This document shows, one piece after another, positions 51,709-64,000 of a stretch of 64,000 nucleotides of DNA (position 1 is its first letter; each line of letters starts with the position of its first letter). The translations under genes were made by a program, and so were the position numbers. The stretch comes from Brugia malayi. Its lineage: Eukaryota; Nematoda; Chromadorea; Rhabditida; Onchocercidae. The notes beneath the pieces were generated by a model that was given only the letters and a program-made list of their open reading frames with translations, had not been told where the DNA came from and did no database searches. The stretch covers positions 248,001-312,000 of the forward strand of contig NW_025062477.1 of NCBI RefSeq assembly GCF_000002995.4. Reading direction: 5' to 3'.

Positions 51709-53747
51709 TAATTGACCAGTGACCAGTTACGGACTGTAATTTTTAGTTCTGGAGTAAGTAGCTAAGTGCAACAGTTAGCTATTTACTTCGATTAATTCTC
51801 CCGTAATTCAAGAATTTTATAACGAGATTATATGCAGCTTCATTTTCTTTTTTCATGTGGAGAATTGGACGGGATGATTTAATGATGTGCTTTTTCTAAT
51901 TTCTCTCAAAAAGAACAATTCCTCTCCTTATTACATTTTATTTATGGCTAAGCCACTTTTTCTTAATTTTCAAAAATTGAGGTGGTTTTGGTTTTTTTTT
52001 TTTTTTTTTTAAATTTAAGAAAGAATAAAAACAAATATATAGAAGAGCCTTCCAGGATACCTGTAGAACGTTTGTCGTTTCCTTTGATATTGAAATTAAA
52101 TCTGAAGTCTATCGGACTTCCTGGTCTATCAAATCTTGCACCAGTTCTTCGTTCTATGTCAATTCATGTACTCATTTGTATCTTCATTTTTCCTGCTATC
52201 TTGCTATGGTTTTTTTTTTCATTCTCGCTTATCTTGAACTGGAAAACTTAAGGAATATGCTAGCTTTTAAATAACACAAGTAAATTCAACTTCGGCCGGA
52301 CTAGCTTGAAGGGTTTTTTCCTTAGCTAAAGTTCTATATATCTACTACTTCCAGCCCAATTTTCTGTCATTATTATTGTAAAAAAAGGTTAACGAACTGA
52401 ATGTAACAAAATGTAAAAACATGAATAAATCTTTCACTAAGAAATATCATTTTCTGTAAGTCATTCCTAAACCGCCTGCAAAACTTCTTGATAAATGAAG
52501 GGTGAAAATTTTTATCACTATAAACAACATAATACTAGTCAAAATACAGAAGCACTTTCCAAAACAAATAAAAACACTCTAAAGTAGATGAAACTGACAA
52601 TATTTTCCAACATAGAATTCAGGCACAATATTATTCAAGAAGGCAACTTAGTTGCCAAAAAATAGAAATATTGGTGGAAATTTGTCAATGTTTCTATTTC
52701 TTGGCGAAATTTATAAAATGAAGAGAAGAATGAGCGACACCTTAAGCACTGAGGAGTCTCGAAATCGAACTAATTCATAGTGATGGAGAAATAACTGAAA
52801 TGAAAAAGTCGATAGAACCTTCTAAGTATCCTAATGTAATTAATGTCTTATGAAGAGCAGTGCAAATAGGCAAAATATCGAAATAGCAGCAATTTCAAAA
52901 AAAAAAAAGCTGCTGGTTAGAGGAGAATAAAACTTGAATAGAAATCGACGACCCATTTATAACCGGATGATGATCACATAAGCTGAAGCATCCAAGATAA
53001 GAAATGGAAATACTGAACTTTTAAAGCAAGGAGTGCTAAAAGCCTACAAATAACAGAGACTTCGAATATGTGCATATGGGCAAATAATTAGGACGAAGAT
53101 ATAATTTGAAGAATAAATTTCAAATAAAAACGAATGTCACCGAAACATCTATACAGATGTCACAGCATAGAACTCTGAGTAAAAAGTAATAATGCTGCTG
53201 ATAATTGACAAACATGGTTCCAGAATTTGTTATAAAGATAGTCAACACAAAGCTGTCATTGTACTAAGACAGCTTTGCTGAATGAACAGTGAACTAAAAT
53301 GATTTAAGTGGGAAATGAAGTTCTTATATTTATCATAAAAACCTACTAGATTTGTTGAAATAAACTTAAAAAGTAAGAACAGCCTATTCTTATACTTTGA
53401 TCCTTATCATTATTAATCGCTTGTTCACTAACTGATCACAATATGCCTCCATGCAAGTACTACAGCTGCACTTTGCTCATGCAAAGAAATAATTTAAACA
53501 AACATAAAAAAAAGGGGGAAATAATTCGCTCATTCTGATGTAGGAAGATTATTTATTAGGGATTATTAACGACTCCATGTAACTAAAATAATTTAAAATT
53601 TGTCCTTAAATATGAACGTACTGATGCTATCAAACAAATGAAAATAATCCAGTGTACCGTCTAACAAACCAACTTCCTATTAGAATGAACGAACTGATCA
53701 AATAAAAAAGAAAAAAAGGTTCGATATTCGTCATATTTATTTTTCTC
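51709..53747. other. convergent spacer downstream of TMEM50
   Basis: This should contain the 3' untranslated regions of TMEM50 and of the gene at 53748-55113. A plus-strand frame at about 51982-52251 begins in a poly(T)-coded Phe run and has no recognisable domain. No other structure stands out. Confidence 0.5.
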
Positions 53748-55113
53748 TTACGATTCATTTTGTGGAGGAGTTGTGACTGGTTTTGCTGGTGTACTGTGGA
53801 TTGCCATGTTTCGATGTCTGCGTCGAGAATCATGAAAGCTCAGGTAATTGTAACCTCGCGATAGCAGAACCAAACTCATCCCTATCCCAATTAATGATTT
53901 CATCCATACTTTTAGCCTAAAATAAGTTAATTATACGATTACACTACCAAGCTTGAATGGCTATTTATTCCAATATATCTCTGACCGTATGCAGATAAGG
54001 TAAAACCATTAGCTATGCAACTATTCTGAATAATCGTCAATAATTTAAGGTACAAATGATGGGGACAATAAAATAACAAATTTAAGTGGCAGGAGAAAAT
54101 AATCATTAATCGACTTGAATTTGAAAATCAGCTTGAAGTGAGAAGAATCTAAGCTTCCTGTCCTTAACTCCAGTAAATTCAAAGTCATACTAACACTACT
54201 TTTTATTTTGTAGCAAAAGATAAATCTTGCAAGTACTTCACTGAAACTTGCCACACAATTAATTTTAAAATAACAAAACAGACAAGCAGTCAGATATTTC
54301 TGCTTATATATGTTTTATGAAAAAGTAGCATATCTTACGTATTCGGCAAAATATCTTTTAGAAAAATAACGGCAAACAAGGATCCATAAGTAAATATAAC
54401 AGCTGCAAATACACTATATTCAACACGTTTCCAACGACCCAAACGATTCATATGCGGTCGAAAATAGACCGCGAAGCCAGGTCCGAGTGTAGCTGTACAA
54501 AGTATTGAAAATTCTGCTGCCAAATCATGGACTCCAAAGCATCTAAAGGGGAGAAAGTCTTAATACTGACACAGTGTAGCTTAGTTCAGAAATAATTATA
54601 TGCATAGTAGTACAGTATAAGTTATGTACTAAAAATTATACTATTACAACAAAGACAATCATGATCAAATTAATTTCCCATTAAGATTAAAACCTAGAAT
54701 GTTTCTCCTATTCAACGTGTCTTACATAAATACTTTTATGATTCCATCAAATCCGAAATATTAGTTCAGCTTTCATATAGTAATAAAAAAAAAAAAACTT
54801 CCAAGAATGGTTGGTTTCATTTCAATACGAATTTTCTTGTAGTGGTACAAAATATTAATACAAAAAAGAGAAAAAAAAGACACATTACAATACATATGTA
54901 ATAAATAACTGATATATTACGAGCTTTCTTATCCACTTATGTGGAAAAATAAAGAAACCTGGAAAGTAAGTCTGGCGAAAGAATGTGCATAGAGTATAAC
55001 GAATGGCTCAATGCTCCCACCATTGGTATGTAATGTGAAAAGGTTGTTCGGGTCGTTAACCGTGGAAATAAGAAACGTTTCCATTCTCTGATTCGTTGAT
55101 AAATGTCCAACAT
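53748..55113 (-). CDS. 175-residue multi-pass membrane protein, family not recognised
   Basis: Three exons, 55113-54959, 54542-54339 and 53916-53748 (stop TAA), join in phase with good GT-AG borders. The ATG follows an ATTACAG acceptor by two bases, typical of a trans-spliced start. The product begins MLDIYQRIREWKRFLFPRL, then shows hydrophobic segments around residues 28-48, 58-75, 86-108 and 120-136, e.g. EYSVFAAVIFTYGSLFAVIF, and a short hydrophilic tail with SRRRHRN and a Thr/Pro-rich end. The alternation of basic loops and hydrophobic spans suggests three or four membrane passes. I do not recognise an orthologue, so no function is assigned. An organelle membrane protein is plausible but unproven. 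Confidence 0.8.
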
Positions 55114-56323
55114 TTCTGTAATAGGTAATTTTTAATCAAAATGGATTTCAATTTTAAATATGGCACATAAAAGATATTACCCATTAATTTAAATACAAAC
55201 ATGCTTATCCTGTATTTCGGTTTGAACTAAAACTTAAAATATTTTTATTCCAGAAAAAAACTACAAGGGCATTTTAATTCAAAGTTTAAAACCAAAAGTG
55301 TTTCCCCCTCGAAAGAAGAGAAATCGATAATTAAATTCATACTTTAGAATTAAATAAATTTTCCAACAGATTCAAATTTATTAATGCAGTTCAAATTTTA
55401 ATTTCAAACACAACTTTTATGGAAGAGAAAACATGGATAGTTGAATCAGAATTTAAATAAACACACACGAGACAGATGGCAAATAAATTCATACTTGAAA
55501 TTTCATCTCCGAAAAAAAAGATGCCAAGTAGTAGCCTCAAACATGGCCGATGGATTGGCTCTTCCAGCATACGACTGTATGTAGCGTTAAATTCAGATTT
55601 GGGAAGGAGGAGTTGCATAGCGTCATATACTTAGCAGCTGGGAGGTAAGCAGGAAGTAAAATATAAGTTTATCTCTTATTAAATGCTTCTTCATGTTATA
55701 AACGATCGGTGACTATTTTAATATAATAGCGATGACTTTTTGAAAATTTTAAACAATAAATTTTCTTAAAAATTAAAGAATGACTCATTGGAATACTAAT
55801 TTTGCTCCTTTGAAAGTAAACATAGAAAAGGTTAAATGAATAATGACATGAGAATGTGAAGGAATTGTTATTCATCTGCTAAAGTTCTGTTTACTAATTA
55901 AAACTATGATAGATGCTAAATATAAATTCTCACTAAAAATAAGGCAGGGAAACATCCTTTCCTTCGGGTTAAGTCTATTGTTGGTACTAATTTCAGTATT
56001 TACAACAGTGAGTAAACTTGTTCACCTTATATATATTTTAAAGTTTAGTGACAACGATTATCGATTACCGGTTACCCGGAATAAGAGGAAATGCTAGGAT
56101 CCGCTTTATATTGCTAAACATAAAATATGACAATGGTACTACTACAAATACCCACAATATGGGCAAAGATACCCTATCAAATATGCATCCTATCGCTTCA
56201 AAAATTTTCTAAAATCAACTATTTGTCATAGTAGAAATAATTAATAAATTTAGGTGAAAAAGCAAACAAATCATATCAAATTAAAAGCTAATATCTTACT
56301 ATTGCTGTTATCACTTGTGATGC

Positions 56324-56367
56324 TGTTATCAAATTACTTGATCACTGTTATCAAATTACTTGATCAC
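56324..56367. repeat. 22-bp direct tandem duplication
   Basis: TGTTATCAAATTACTTGATC plus AC occurs twice back to back with no difference, at 56324-56345 and 56346-56367. A recent tandem duplication in noncoding DNA. Confidence 0.9.
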
Positions 56368-56549
56368 TTTTTTGTTCTACTAATTGTCACATGTCACACA
56401 TAAGCAGTGTAAACCAAATAATTCATAAAAAAAATGGAATTTTATTATGCTGCTAATGCTTGATGTGTTGTACATGTGTCGTACACAGTGCGATTACAAA
56501 GATTGCAAAACCGCCACAAATTTACGACTGCATGCAAATTATCAGACAG

Positions 56550-56812
56550 AAGTGCAGACAGACGGACACATACATACATACACACACAGACACAGGTATG
56601 TGTACTTGAGGGGAATTAATTAGGACACTCATAATTAAATCGTTACTCAATAGAGTTTCATGCTATTGAAATAACTGTATAGGATAAGAAACCTTCCACG
56701 ACGAAATCCCTTCCTTCCAATATATGTCTGTGTATGTAGGTGTAGGTTGTGCGTGGGTGTATGTAGGTGGTGTATGTGTGTAGGCGTATGTATATGTGTG
56801 GGCGGTAATGGT
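56550..56812. repeat. CA-rich and TG-rich tracts in opposite orientation
   Basis: A CA/GACA-rich tract at about 56550-56600 is followed, after roughly 120 bases, by a TG/TATG-rich tract at about 56722-56812. Both are imperfect. As they are roughly complementary they could pair into a long imperfect hairpin in single-stranded DNA or RNA. No gene is visible in between. Confidence 0.7.
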
Positions 56813-56998
56813 TGATTGTTATCAGATTATAAAAAGTGCACAAGCAAACAGTATTCTTCTTCGTTATTGCTTGCTTCTTCTTTTTCCCTTCGATTATTAT
56901 TTCTCTTTTTTTCGCATAAATTTTTCAGGCAGTGAAAAGGATTGAAATAATAATTTGTAGCTATTTCGATTTTCAATTTTCTTGCTACAGTAGCCGTT

Positions 56999-57137
56999 AA
57001 TGATGATGATGATGATGGTGATGATAGTAGTGATAAGATTGATAATAGCAATGATGATGATAATAATTATGGTAATACTGTTAAGGATGATAACGGCAAT
57101 GATGATGATGATGATAATAATAAAGATGATGATAGGG
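56999..57137. repeat. imperfect (GAT)n triplet tract
   Basis: About 140 bases of GAT repeats with AAT, GGT and AGT variants. It gives open frames in several phases (runs of Met/Ile/Asp), which I treat as simple-sequence artefacts. Confidence 0.9.
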
Positions 57138-58838
57138 CGTGGTGAAGAAAATACGATGAATAGGAAGAAAAGAAAAATCAGCCAGTCTTCCACTGCTTGA
57201 TTACAATTTTCGATTTTACAACTTTGAAACTGATAGCCATTCTACGATTTGAGCTAAATGTATTGGCTTTTTTTTTTTTTCGCAAAACCGATGAATATTT
57301 ATGATTACCGTACTTTTCTTATAATTTATTTCATTTATACATCTAACAAAGATCAAAAATTTCCATAGCCAATTATTTCTCTCTTTCTTTCTTTTGTTTT
57401 GTTTCAAAAAAAAAAAATCATTTTGAACTAAATTAATGATTGTTGAAAAAATTTAAAAAGACATTTGCCTTTAGTTCATTGTAAAGTTTATTGCGTTGTT
57501 AATCTCGAGATCTTCCCAATGGTATCCTTTGTTTACAGTTATTAATCAAAATTATTTAATTAAAGTGGCAAATGCAAATGGTAAAAATTCAATCAGCCAA
57601 ATTTTTTGAGTCTTACTTTATTACAGTTAAATCATTTTGAAAACCGCAAACGAAATTTGTCCAAGAAAGAAATAATGAGGAATTGGATTGCTATTGTTTG
57701 GATAATAGATTGATTGGAAAGAGAAACAAAACAAACAAAAAGTATTGAAGAAAAATGGAAATGAGCGTACAAACTCAAAAATGTCAATTACTTCATGAGT
57801 TATACGTGAAGTAAATGAAATCTTTTGCTTAATTTTATTGTAATATCATCCTTAAGCATAAACATGACGACACGTTGACATGATTTATATTAATTAAAAT
57901 ATTTAAACATTCACAAAATAGCAAAATAATCAATTGAAAAGACAATGAACTCAAATAATTCAGTTATAATTACATATAATTTAACTTTTTCATCATGAAT
58001 TTTGAGTCGTTTTTCATACATAAGTATATATATATTTATTTTTTAACTCTAAAAAATTCGATTAAATTAATTATTTTTCAATCCTATTTGTTGTTGTTTA
58101 CTGACGTCATTTACATAATTACACAGTCAATTACACATAACGTTTCTGCGTGATCGGAATTATTGATAGAAGATATATTTGAAGTTTTATGCTCAATGGT
58201 ATGTGCATGAGGCGAAATTTGCTTGCTTAGATTTATTTCACAGATATGACACTAATGGTTTGTTTAGATGATATAAATTGATTTAAAATTTGCCAACTCA
58301 AAAATTAACCAATCATATAAGCTCGAGAAAATTTTTCATTCTAAAAATTTTATTTAAACCTTCTCATTGCACATCAACAACTCTTACATTCCACCATTTC
58401 AGCAACAGGATGATAATGAGAATGAAGAAGTAAAAATTGATTGAAGAAAAGAAAAAGAATGAAATAATCTTCTGAAATTATGAACAAATAGATATTTGCA
58501 AAAAAAATAAAAAGCAAAAAAACAAAGGATGTCAAAATTTTGATACTATTTCAAATATCACATATGAGTGCATGATGATCATTTAATATTGCATATTTAC
58601 TCTTCATGGTTTCCTCTTATCATATCAGAATTACTGTTTATCAGTAATCTCATCAATTCATTTAAAATTTACATCTATTAAAACTACTTTCACAACAAAT
58701 TTCATTCCTTTCTTCCATTGCTATTTGTGCTAAAATGGATGCTGAAAAAAATTTTGAACATTGATCCGATTTCCTTCTGACATAAATGAATGAAATCACA
58801 TTTGCAGAGATCATTAGCATGACAATATTCAAAAAGAT

Positions 58839-58885
58839 ATTCTCTCTCTCTCTTTCTTTCCCTCTCTCTCTCTCTCTCTCTCTCT
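58839..58885. repeat. (CT)n microsatellite
   Basis: TC repeats interrupted by TTTCTTTCCC. A short GAGAGAGAGAGG tract of opposite sense follows at about 58971-58982. Confidence 0.9.
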
Positions 58886-61800
58886 TAACGACAACAATTT
58901 GCGGTATGAATGAGACGAAGCAAATTGCTACTTCAAGCAACGATTAGTTATTGTATGTGGTATATTTAAGCAGAGAGAGAGGGTCAAGGGTTACGAACAG
59001 AAAAGATTTAATTTTGTCTTAATTGAAATGATTAAATTTGAAGGTCAAAAATTAATCCACTCAACACTCAAATGAAATAGTTTTCATTCTTAATTTTTAT
59101 ATTATTTCTAATAAGTACAAAACTTCTTCCTTTTCTCACATATTTGAAATATTTCTTTTTTTTATACTTATGCAAATGGTTTTTGTTTATTTCATTTCCT
59201 TACTAATAATCGATTTAATTTCATTTTATCTCTTTTATTTTTGAAATTAGCCATATTTACAATATTCAGTAAACAATGAAATGAAAAATAGATAAGATAC
59301 TATGGATTATTGGCACTCAAAACTTCTCATTGCTGATAAATTGATCAATCACTGATACCATTTTTGTAGAGCAACATTTTACTTTCAATGATTTTGTTAT
59401 CTTCATCATGGTTGTAGGATTATGAGGAAGGGAAGGGATCGGGAAGATGACGATATTTGAGATGAGTAATTAGTAATTAATTAAATGATATATAATACTA
59501 ATACTGGTGAAGTGTAGTGCAGATGCAGTTCGTAGGAATATTTAATTTCTCTTCAATATTTTATTGTCAAACTTTTATTCATTGATGTATCATTTTGAAT
59601 TTGCAAATGTCAGATAATAATTGAACAAATTTTTTACCAAATATGCAATTACTAACCATTCTTTCGGCTCATTTTAAATAAACTTTTGCCACCGAAATAT
59701 TTAAAAACATAAATCCGATAATTAATATTTGAAATTTTCAAAAAGTTAGTCTTCAAATCTATTTCACTATTCCTTTAACAAATACAAATTTTCAATCTGA
59801 AAATTTCACTTTATTTCTTATGAAATTTTCAAATGAAATATTTTACATAGTTATGTTATAAAATTTTATTGAGGTTTTTCTTTTTTTTTTTCATTGAGTA
59901 AATTTTTTTTTTTTGAATTGAGAAGAGTTACAAACCAAAAATATTTGTGTTACTGATTAAACAGGCAATTATTTTCGGTCTCGAATGTAGAATGACATAT
60001 TTGTTCAGCAGTTTATCACTATTTGTTGATCATATTTTATCATTTAAAAAAATTTTCGTTTTTCTTATTTTCAACATTTTAAGATAATTTTGCGAAAAAT
60101 AAGCGTAAACAGGCATTTATCAAATTCATATGGCTTTTTTAACTGATAAATTAACTGATAAAATTATTAATTTCATAAATACCACAATCATTATTATCTT
60201 ATTCTGATAAATGAAACGTTCCTTCTCTCCTTGTTTCTTTTTTTTTTTCATTTAAGCTAGATTAAACTATATGATAATTTTAAATTTTCAGATAATAAAT
60301 ATGCGTAAGTCTATGATTCACATATTTTCAATTAAATGTAAACAAGGCAAAGAGCAAAAAAAAAAAAAAAAAAAAAACAATTGAAAGATGAAGGAAAATT
60401 TTCTATATTTTATTATTTGGTTATTCCTTTTTGTTCATACATTTCACACAATCCTTTGGTTGGCTGTTATTTCAGGAATGAATAATATTTCAGTTTCTTA
60501 CGCAAACAGTTTCTACTGAAAAAAATTTCAAAACAAAGAAAAGAACGGCGTAATTTTTTTATCCGAAATTTACAAATTTCAAATCAATATTTATGCTAAT
60601 TTCTGCTTATTCTTTTAAAGGCTTATTTTGATTGTGCTAAAAGCATTTAGAATACTTTTTTACATTCCATTTTCTGAATGAACAAATGTAAAAATTGAAA
60701 AAAAGGAAAGAATCGAAGAACGTTTCAATTTAAGTTTTTTTTTTTTTTTTTTTTTTCGTATTAACCAACAATTAATAGCACTTACAGCTAAAAGTGAGCA
60801 AAAAAAGAAATCTTTTCCGTTTTTTTTTTTTTTTTTTTCTTTCTTCCGTATTCATTAACGGAAATGAATTGATCATCATGAATGAAATGATTGCATAAAA
60901 ATAGTTTAAAAATATGCTAGCAATTGCAAAGAGAGATAATTATTCGAATTGCTTCTTCTTTTATCCATTTTCCTTCCTAATAAGACATTTAAGCTATTTA
61001 TTGTTATCACAGTAACAATTCATTTTATAAAATTAAGCTTTGTATAATTATCGTTTCACAAATTCTCTCTCCCATCTTTACAATGTTAGCATTTCAATTA
61101 ATTTGTTCAAATAAAATTCAATTCAGCAAAAAAAAAAAAAAAAAAAAAAAAAGATCTGCTAGACGTATGCATGAAAACAATTTCCGCTTCTCAAAATACA
61201 TATATAAAAAGAAGCTAAGAGAAATTTTTTGAATTGTATTTCTGATTTGTTCGAAGCAATCTCAATTTTTTTTTTTTTTTTCTCAAATCTAAGGATTTTC
61301 ACTTTTCTGACAATTCCGCCATAGCATTTACCATACTTCATTTTATATTATTAACATTGTTTCCTTCCATTTCATTTCTTTTCTTTTTTTTTTTCAATTT
61401 TTTCTGCCATACAAGAAAAAATAAAGCTATATTCTATTAAAAATTTGCCAATATACTATCACCTAACTAAAAGAAATTTTCCTTTATGAATGGATATATT
61501 TTCATAACTTTTAAATTATCTTTTATATCACAAAAAATTTTGAACATTTATGCAGTAAGCTGAAAGCGACATCTTTTGAAATGTACATTTCAGTAATTCC
61601 AATAATATTTCCTTAATTATCAATAACTATCACCTTTGTCACATCACTTAACTTGTCATCCTGAATTTTAATTGACCTTAAACTATGAAAGTTCAATTAT
61701 GGTATGTGTTATTTGATTAATAACATTTTACTCTTCTATCTTTTTTTTTTTTTCTCAATCTTATGGCATTAAATTTGAATTTGTTTAGTTATTCCATTAC

Positions 61801-61891
61801 TACTTGTATCTTTCGCATTTGATATTTATTGATATTTCTATAAAAGAGTTTAACTTTTCAAAGAAATTTTTTTAGCAAGAATTCAAATCAA

Positions 61892-63816
61892 ATGTTGCTT
61901 ATCATCTTTTTCATATTTGCTATATGCGATGCAGTATGGGTAATTTATTTCTTTTTTTTCTGTTCATAAAGTTAAATAATCATTTATTAATTAATTGAAA
62001 CTTTATCTATCACTGTTCATCTCATTTTCACACAAATAATTCGAGATCGGTGAAGAGTACTGGACAACGGTCAACAATGATGGTTCCTTACTTGGTGACC
62101 GAACTGTCAAAGATTTTCTAACATTTCACACTGCTCATGTGAAAATTCCTACGAGAAAGTCATACATCGCTTTTTGGTAGATTATTTAATTCAATTTCAA
62201 ATTACACATTCACTTCTTTTATTGTTGAAAAGAAATATATGAGCAATATTTATTTGTTCAATTTAGATGGCATATTTTGGGTAACGTTTAATTGCAACAG
62301 TGAAATGATTACAGAAATATGAGAAATAAAAATATAAATTAAGTTAATGAGTAATCAGTTAATGAGTAATTAGTTATATATCTCTGGTATAAAGTAAAGA
62401 AATTTTTGAATCTAGTTTAGCAAATGACATCAGAAATGCTTAACCAATTGCTGAACTGCAGAAAATATGTCACATTTAGGGTAATGTATGATGAACTTGG
62501 CCACTACGAAACATTTGGACATGCCTATTTGGTTCAGAACGGAGTTTGCGCTCGTTTTGTGGATCGTTATCATAAGACCAAAGCGATATGTGGCGGTTTT
62601 CGCGTACTTTCTAGAAGTAATAACAATGGAAATTTAGCGTAATTTTTTGAAAATTCTTTTTTTACAATTTTAACAAAACTTTTGGTTGATTTTTTTTTTT
62701 TTTTTTGACTTTTTTTAACAGAAATTTATGATCAAAAATACAATAATTTTCTCATTTCTATATGATTTTAAATTGGGGACAGGAAAGAAGATGAGAAATA
62801 GAGGTGAGATGAAATTGACTGAAATATAGCTTAAATAAAAAAATCAATTGGAGAAGTGATTGCCTACTCAATGATTGAAATCTTAATTTACGATGTGCAA
62901 TTCTTTTAAGATTTAAATTTGTACAAGCTGGACAAGCCAATATTCATGAAGCAATCGAATATCGTAGTAGACAAGTGGCTAAGATTGTAAGTTGGACAAA
63001 GAATGAAGTTTGGTACGGTAGTGCTTGCATGCAGGAAGCATTTGCCGAAGGTATCGATTATGAAAATGATTATGTCAAGGTAAACAAGTACTGTTATTAA
63101 TGGATTATCGATTTATCATCATTAAAATATTTGAAATGTGCGGGCAATCTAATCAAAAGTGAAGAGTACGAGTAGCAAATTCATTCTTTTGAAGAGATGA
63201 CAATTTGTTGAATAAGCGATGACATTTAAATGCATTTGCTATTAAATTGCTTTTTGATCAGTAACTGATCAGTTCACAAATTTCAACCACTTTGTTCGTC
63301 AATCTATGCTTCTGAGAAAGTTTCTAGGAATGGAAGAACATAGTTGTGGTGGGTGAAGAGAGAGCTTTTCCGCTTCACATTGTTCTTCTCGTTTAGAAAT
63401 AGAATAAAAGTTCAATTGAAATTCTTTCTTAAATTTCATTTTCTATCAAATAGTTTGTTTTCATAACTCTCTGATAAAATTGAAATACAACGCTTTCTTC
63501 CTCAATTTAAAAAAAGAAAAAAAAAATCATTTCAGTGATTTCTTAGCATTATAATTAATGTAGCATAAATTTTCAGATATCGTATGTTGAAGATCCATTT
63601 TTTTATCAACAAAATGTGTATATTCTCGTAAGGTGTAATCCGGATGATCCGGAAGCCGGAAAGTCACAGCACTACACATATTATCACACTCCAAAAGAAG
63701 TGTATCAATTAACTTTCTTCTTTTGCATATACTATAATCTGCAACAAATAATCTCATTAGAAAATCGATTTATTCAGCTTTTTATTGTCTCAAAACTTTT
63801 GAGTGAAAATATTTAA
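61892..63816 (+). CDS. secreted protein of unknown family (exon chain partly unresolved)
   Basis: First exon 61892-61939 encodes a signal peptide (MLLIIFFIFAICDAVW); a TTTTTTTAG acceptor 17 bases before the ATG fits spliced-leader addition. Further exon candidates are 62046-62176 (GEEYWTTVNNDGSLLGDRTV), 62421-62638 (CRKYVTFRVMYDELGHYE), 62911-63079 (VQAGQANIHEAIEYRSRQ) and 63577-63816 (stop TAA), or 63577-63699 if the GAA|GTGTAT donor is used and the gene continues past the window. Exons 3, 4 and 5 join in phase. Exons 2 and 3 do not: the only good donor of exon 2 is phase 2 while exon 3 needs phase 0 because TAG precedes it. A missed small exon, a non-consensus donor, or inactivation could explain this. 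The protein is hydrophilic with several aromatic-rich segments and a few cysteines. I recognise no family. Confidence 0.6.
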
Positions 63817-64000
63817 AAACGTTAAACCATTTTTCAATTAATAATTTGATTATCGATGATCCGAATCAGTTATTGATTTTAATCAATTTAACTAAAATGC
63901 TAGCATTTTCATAGTTTATATTAGGATTGACATTATAATGATAAATTACTTTTTTTTTTCTTCATTTCCATTTCATGAAAATGTATTAAAATATTGTTGA
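63817..64000. other. window end, A+T-rich, no gene seen
   Basis: No coding signal is visible. It is either 3' untranslated and flanking DNA of the secreted-protein gene or an intron of it if that gene continues. Confidence 0.4.

Larger units (their letters stand above)
55114..61891. other. long A+T-rich region without a supported gene
   Basis: About 6.8 kb in which I find no gene on either strand. It is dominated by A/T homopolymers (many longer than 12 bases, for example near 60360, 60740, 60820 and 61130) and by simple repeats listed separately. The open frames here, including those across the GAT tract, are simple-sequence products. The 55114-55700 part is likely promoter for the minus-strand gene. 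Confidence 0.5.

Noticed and set aside
51982..52251. Plus-strand 89-codon frame downstream of TMEM50
   Set aside because: Starts in a poly(T) run and shows no domain or splice sites; most likely 3' untranslated sequence.
56897..57200. Ile- and Met-rich open frames on both strands
   Set aside because: Products of the imperfect GAT triplet tract.

Overview
This window reads as nuclear DNA of a nematode, most likely a spirurid or filarial worm. It is strongly A+T-rich. Genes are cut into many short exons with GT-AG introns, and 3' splice sites often have the nematode T-rich CAG or TAG form. Several start codons lie just downstream of an orphan 3' splice site, as expected for spliced-leader trans-splicing. 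The encoded proteins are conserved animal housekeeping factors. There is no operon of bacterial type, no rRNA or tRNA gene that I can see, no CRISPR array and no intact transposon. The species assignment is inference; the splice structures and protein matches are read from the sequence.

Layout. 1.7-14.2 kb (minus): a 34-exon gene for AGEF-1, the BIG1/BIG2-type Sec7 exchange factor for Arf GTPases at the Golgi/TGN; all exon phases join into one 1659-residue frame. 14.2-22.9 kb: gene-poor DNA with tandem repeats, including an array of 31 uninterrupted 17-bp units that starts exactly at a splice-donor-like junction. 22.9-24.9 kb (plus): a small secreted protein with a furin-type basic cluster followed by one LDL-receptor class A module. 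26.2 kb (minus): a 39-codon gene for OST4, the mini-subunit of oligosaccharyltransferase. 27.6-36.7 kb (plus): a 19-exon RBBP6 homologue (DWNN ubiquitin-like fold, CCHC zinc knuckle, RING, RS/KE-rich tail). 37.9-40.7 kb (minus): a putative nuclear protein with a FLYWCH-like zinc motif. 43.3-48.1 kb (plus): ABTM-1/ABCB7, the mitochondrial half-ABC transporter needed for cytosolic and nuclear Fe-S protein maturation. 50.3-51.7 kb (plus): TMEM50. 53.7-55.1 kb (minus): a 175-residue multi-pass membrane protein I do not recognise. 55.1-61.9 kb: A+T-rich repeats with no supported gene. 61.9 kb to near the end (plus): a secreted protein of unknown family, structure incompletely resolved.

The genes do not form one pathway; they are a typical mixed stretch of a nematode chromosome (vesicle traffic, N-glycosylation, RNA 3'-end processing and ubiquitination, Fe-S export, membrane proteins). 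The most interesting signals are structural: two places where an exon or exon piece has been copied into a neighbouring intron (RBBP6 and agef-1), two tandem arrays built from splice-site sequence, and paired donors 5 bases apart that would give RBBP6 two different C-termini. The RBBP6 exon copy keeps a usable 3' splice site and the right phase, so it could act as an alternative terminal exon that removes the whole RS/KE tail.
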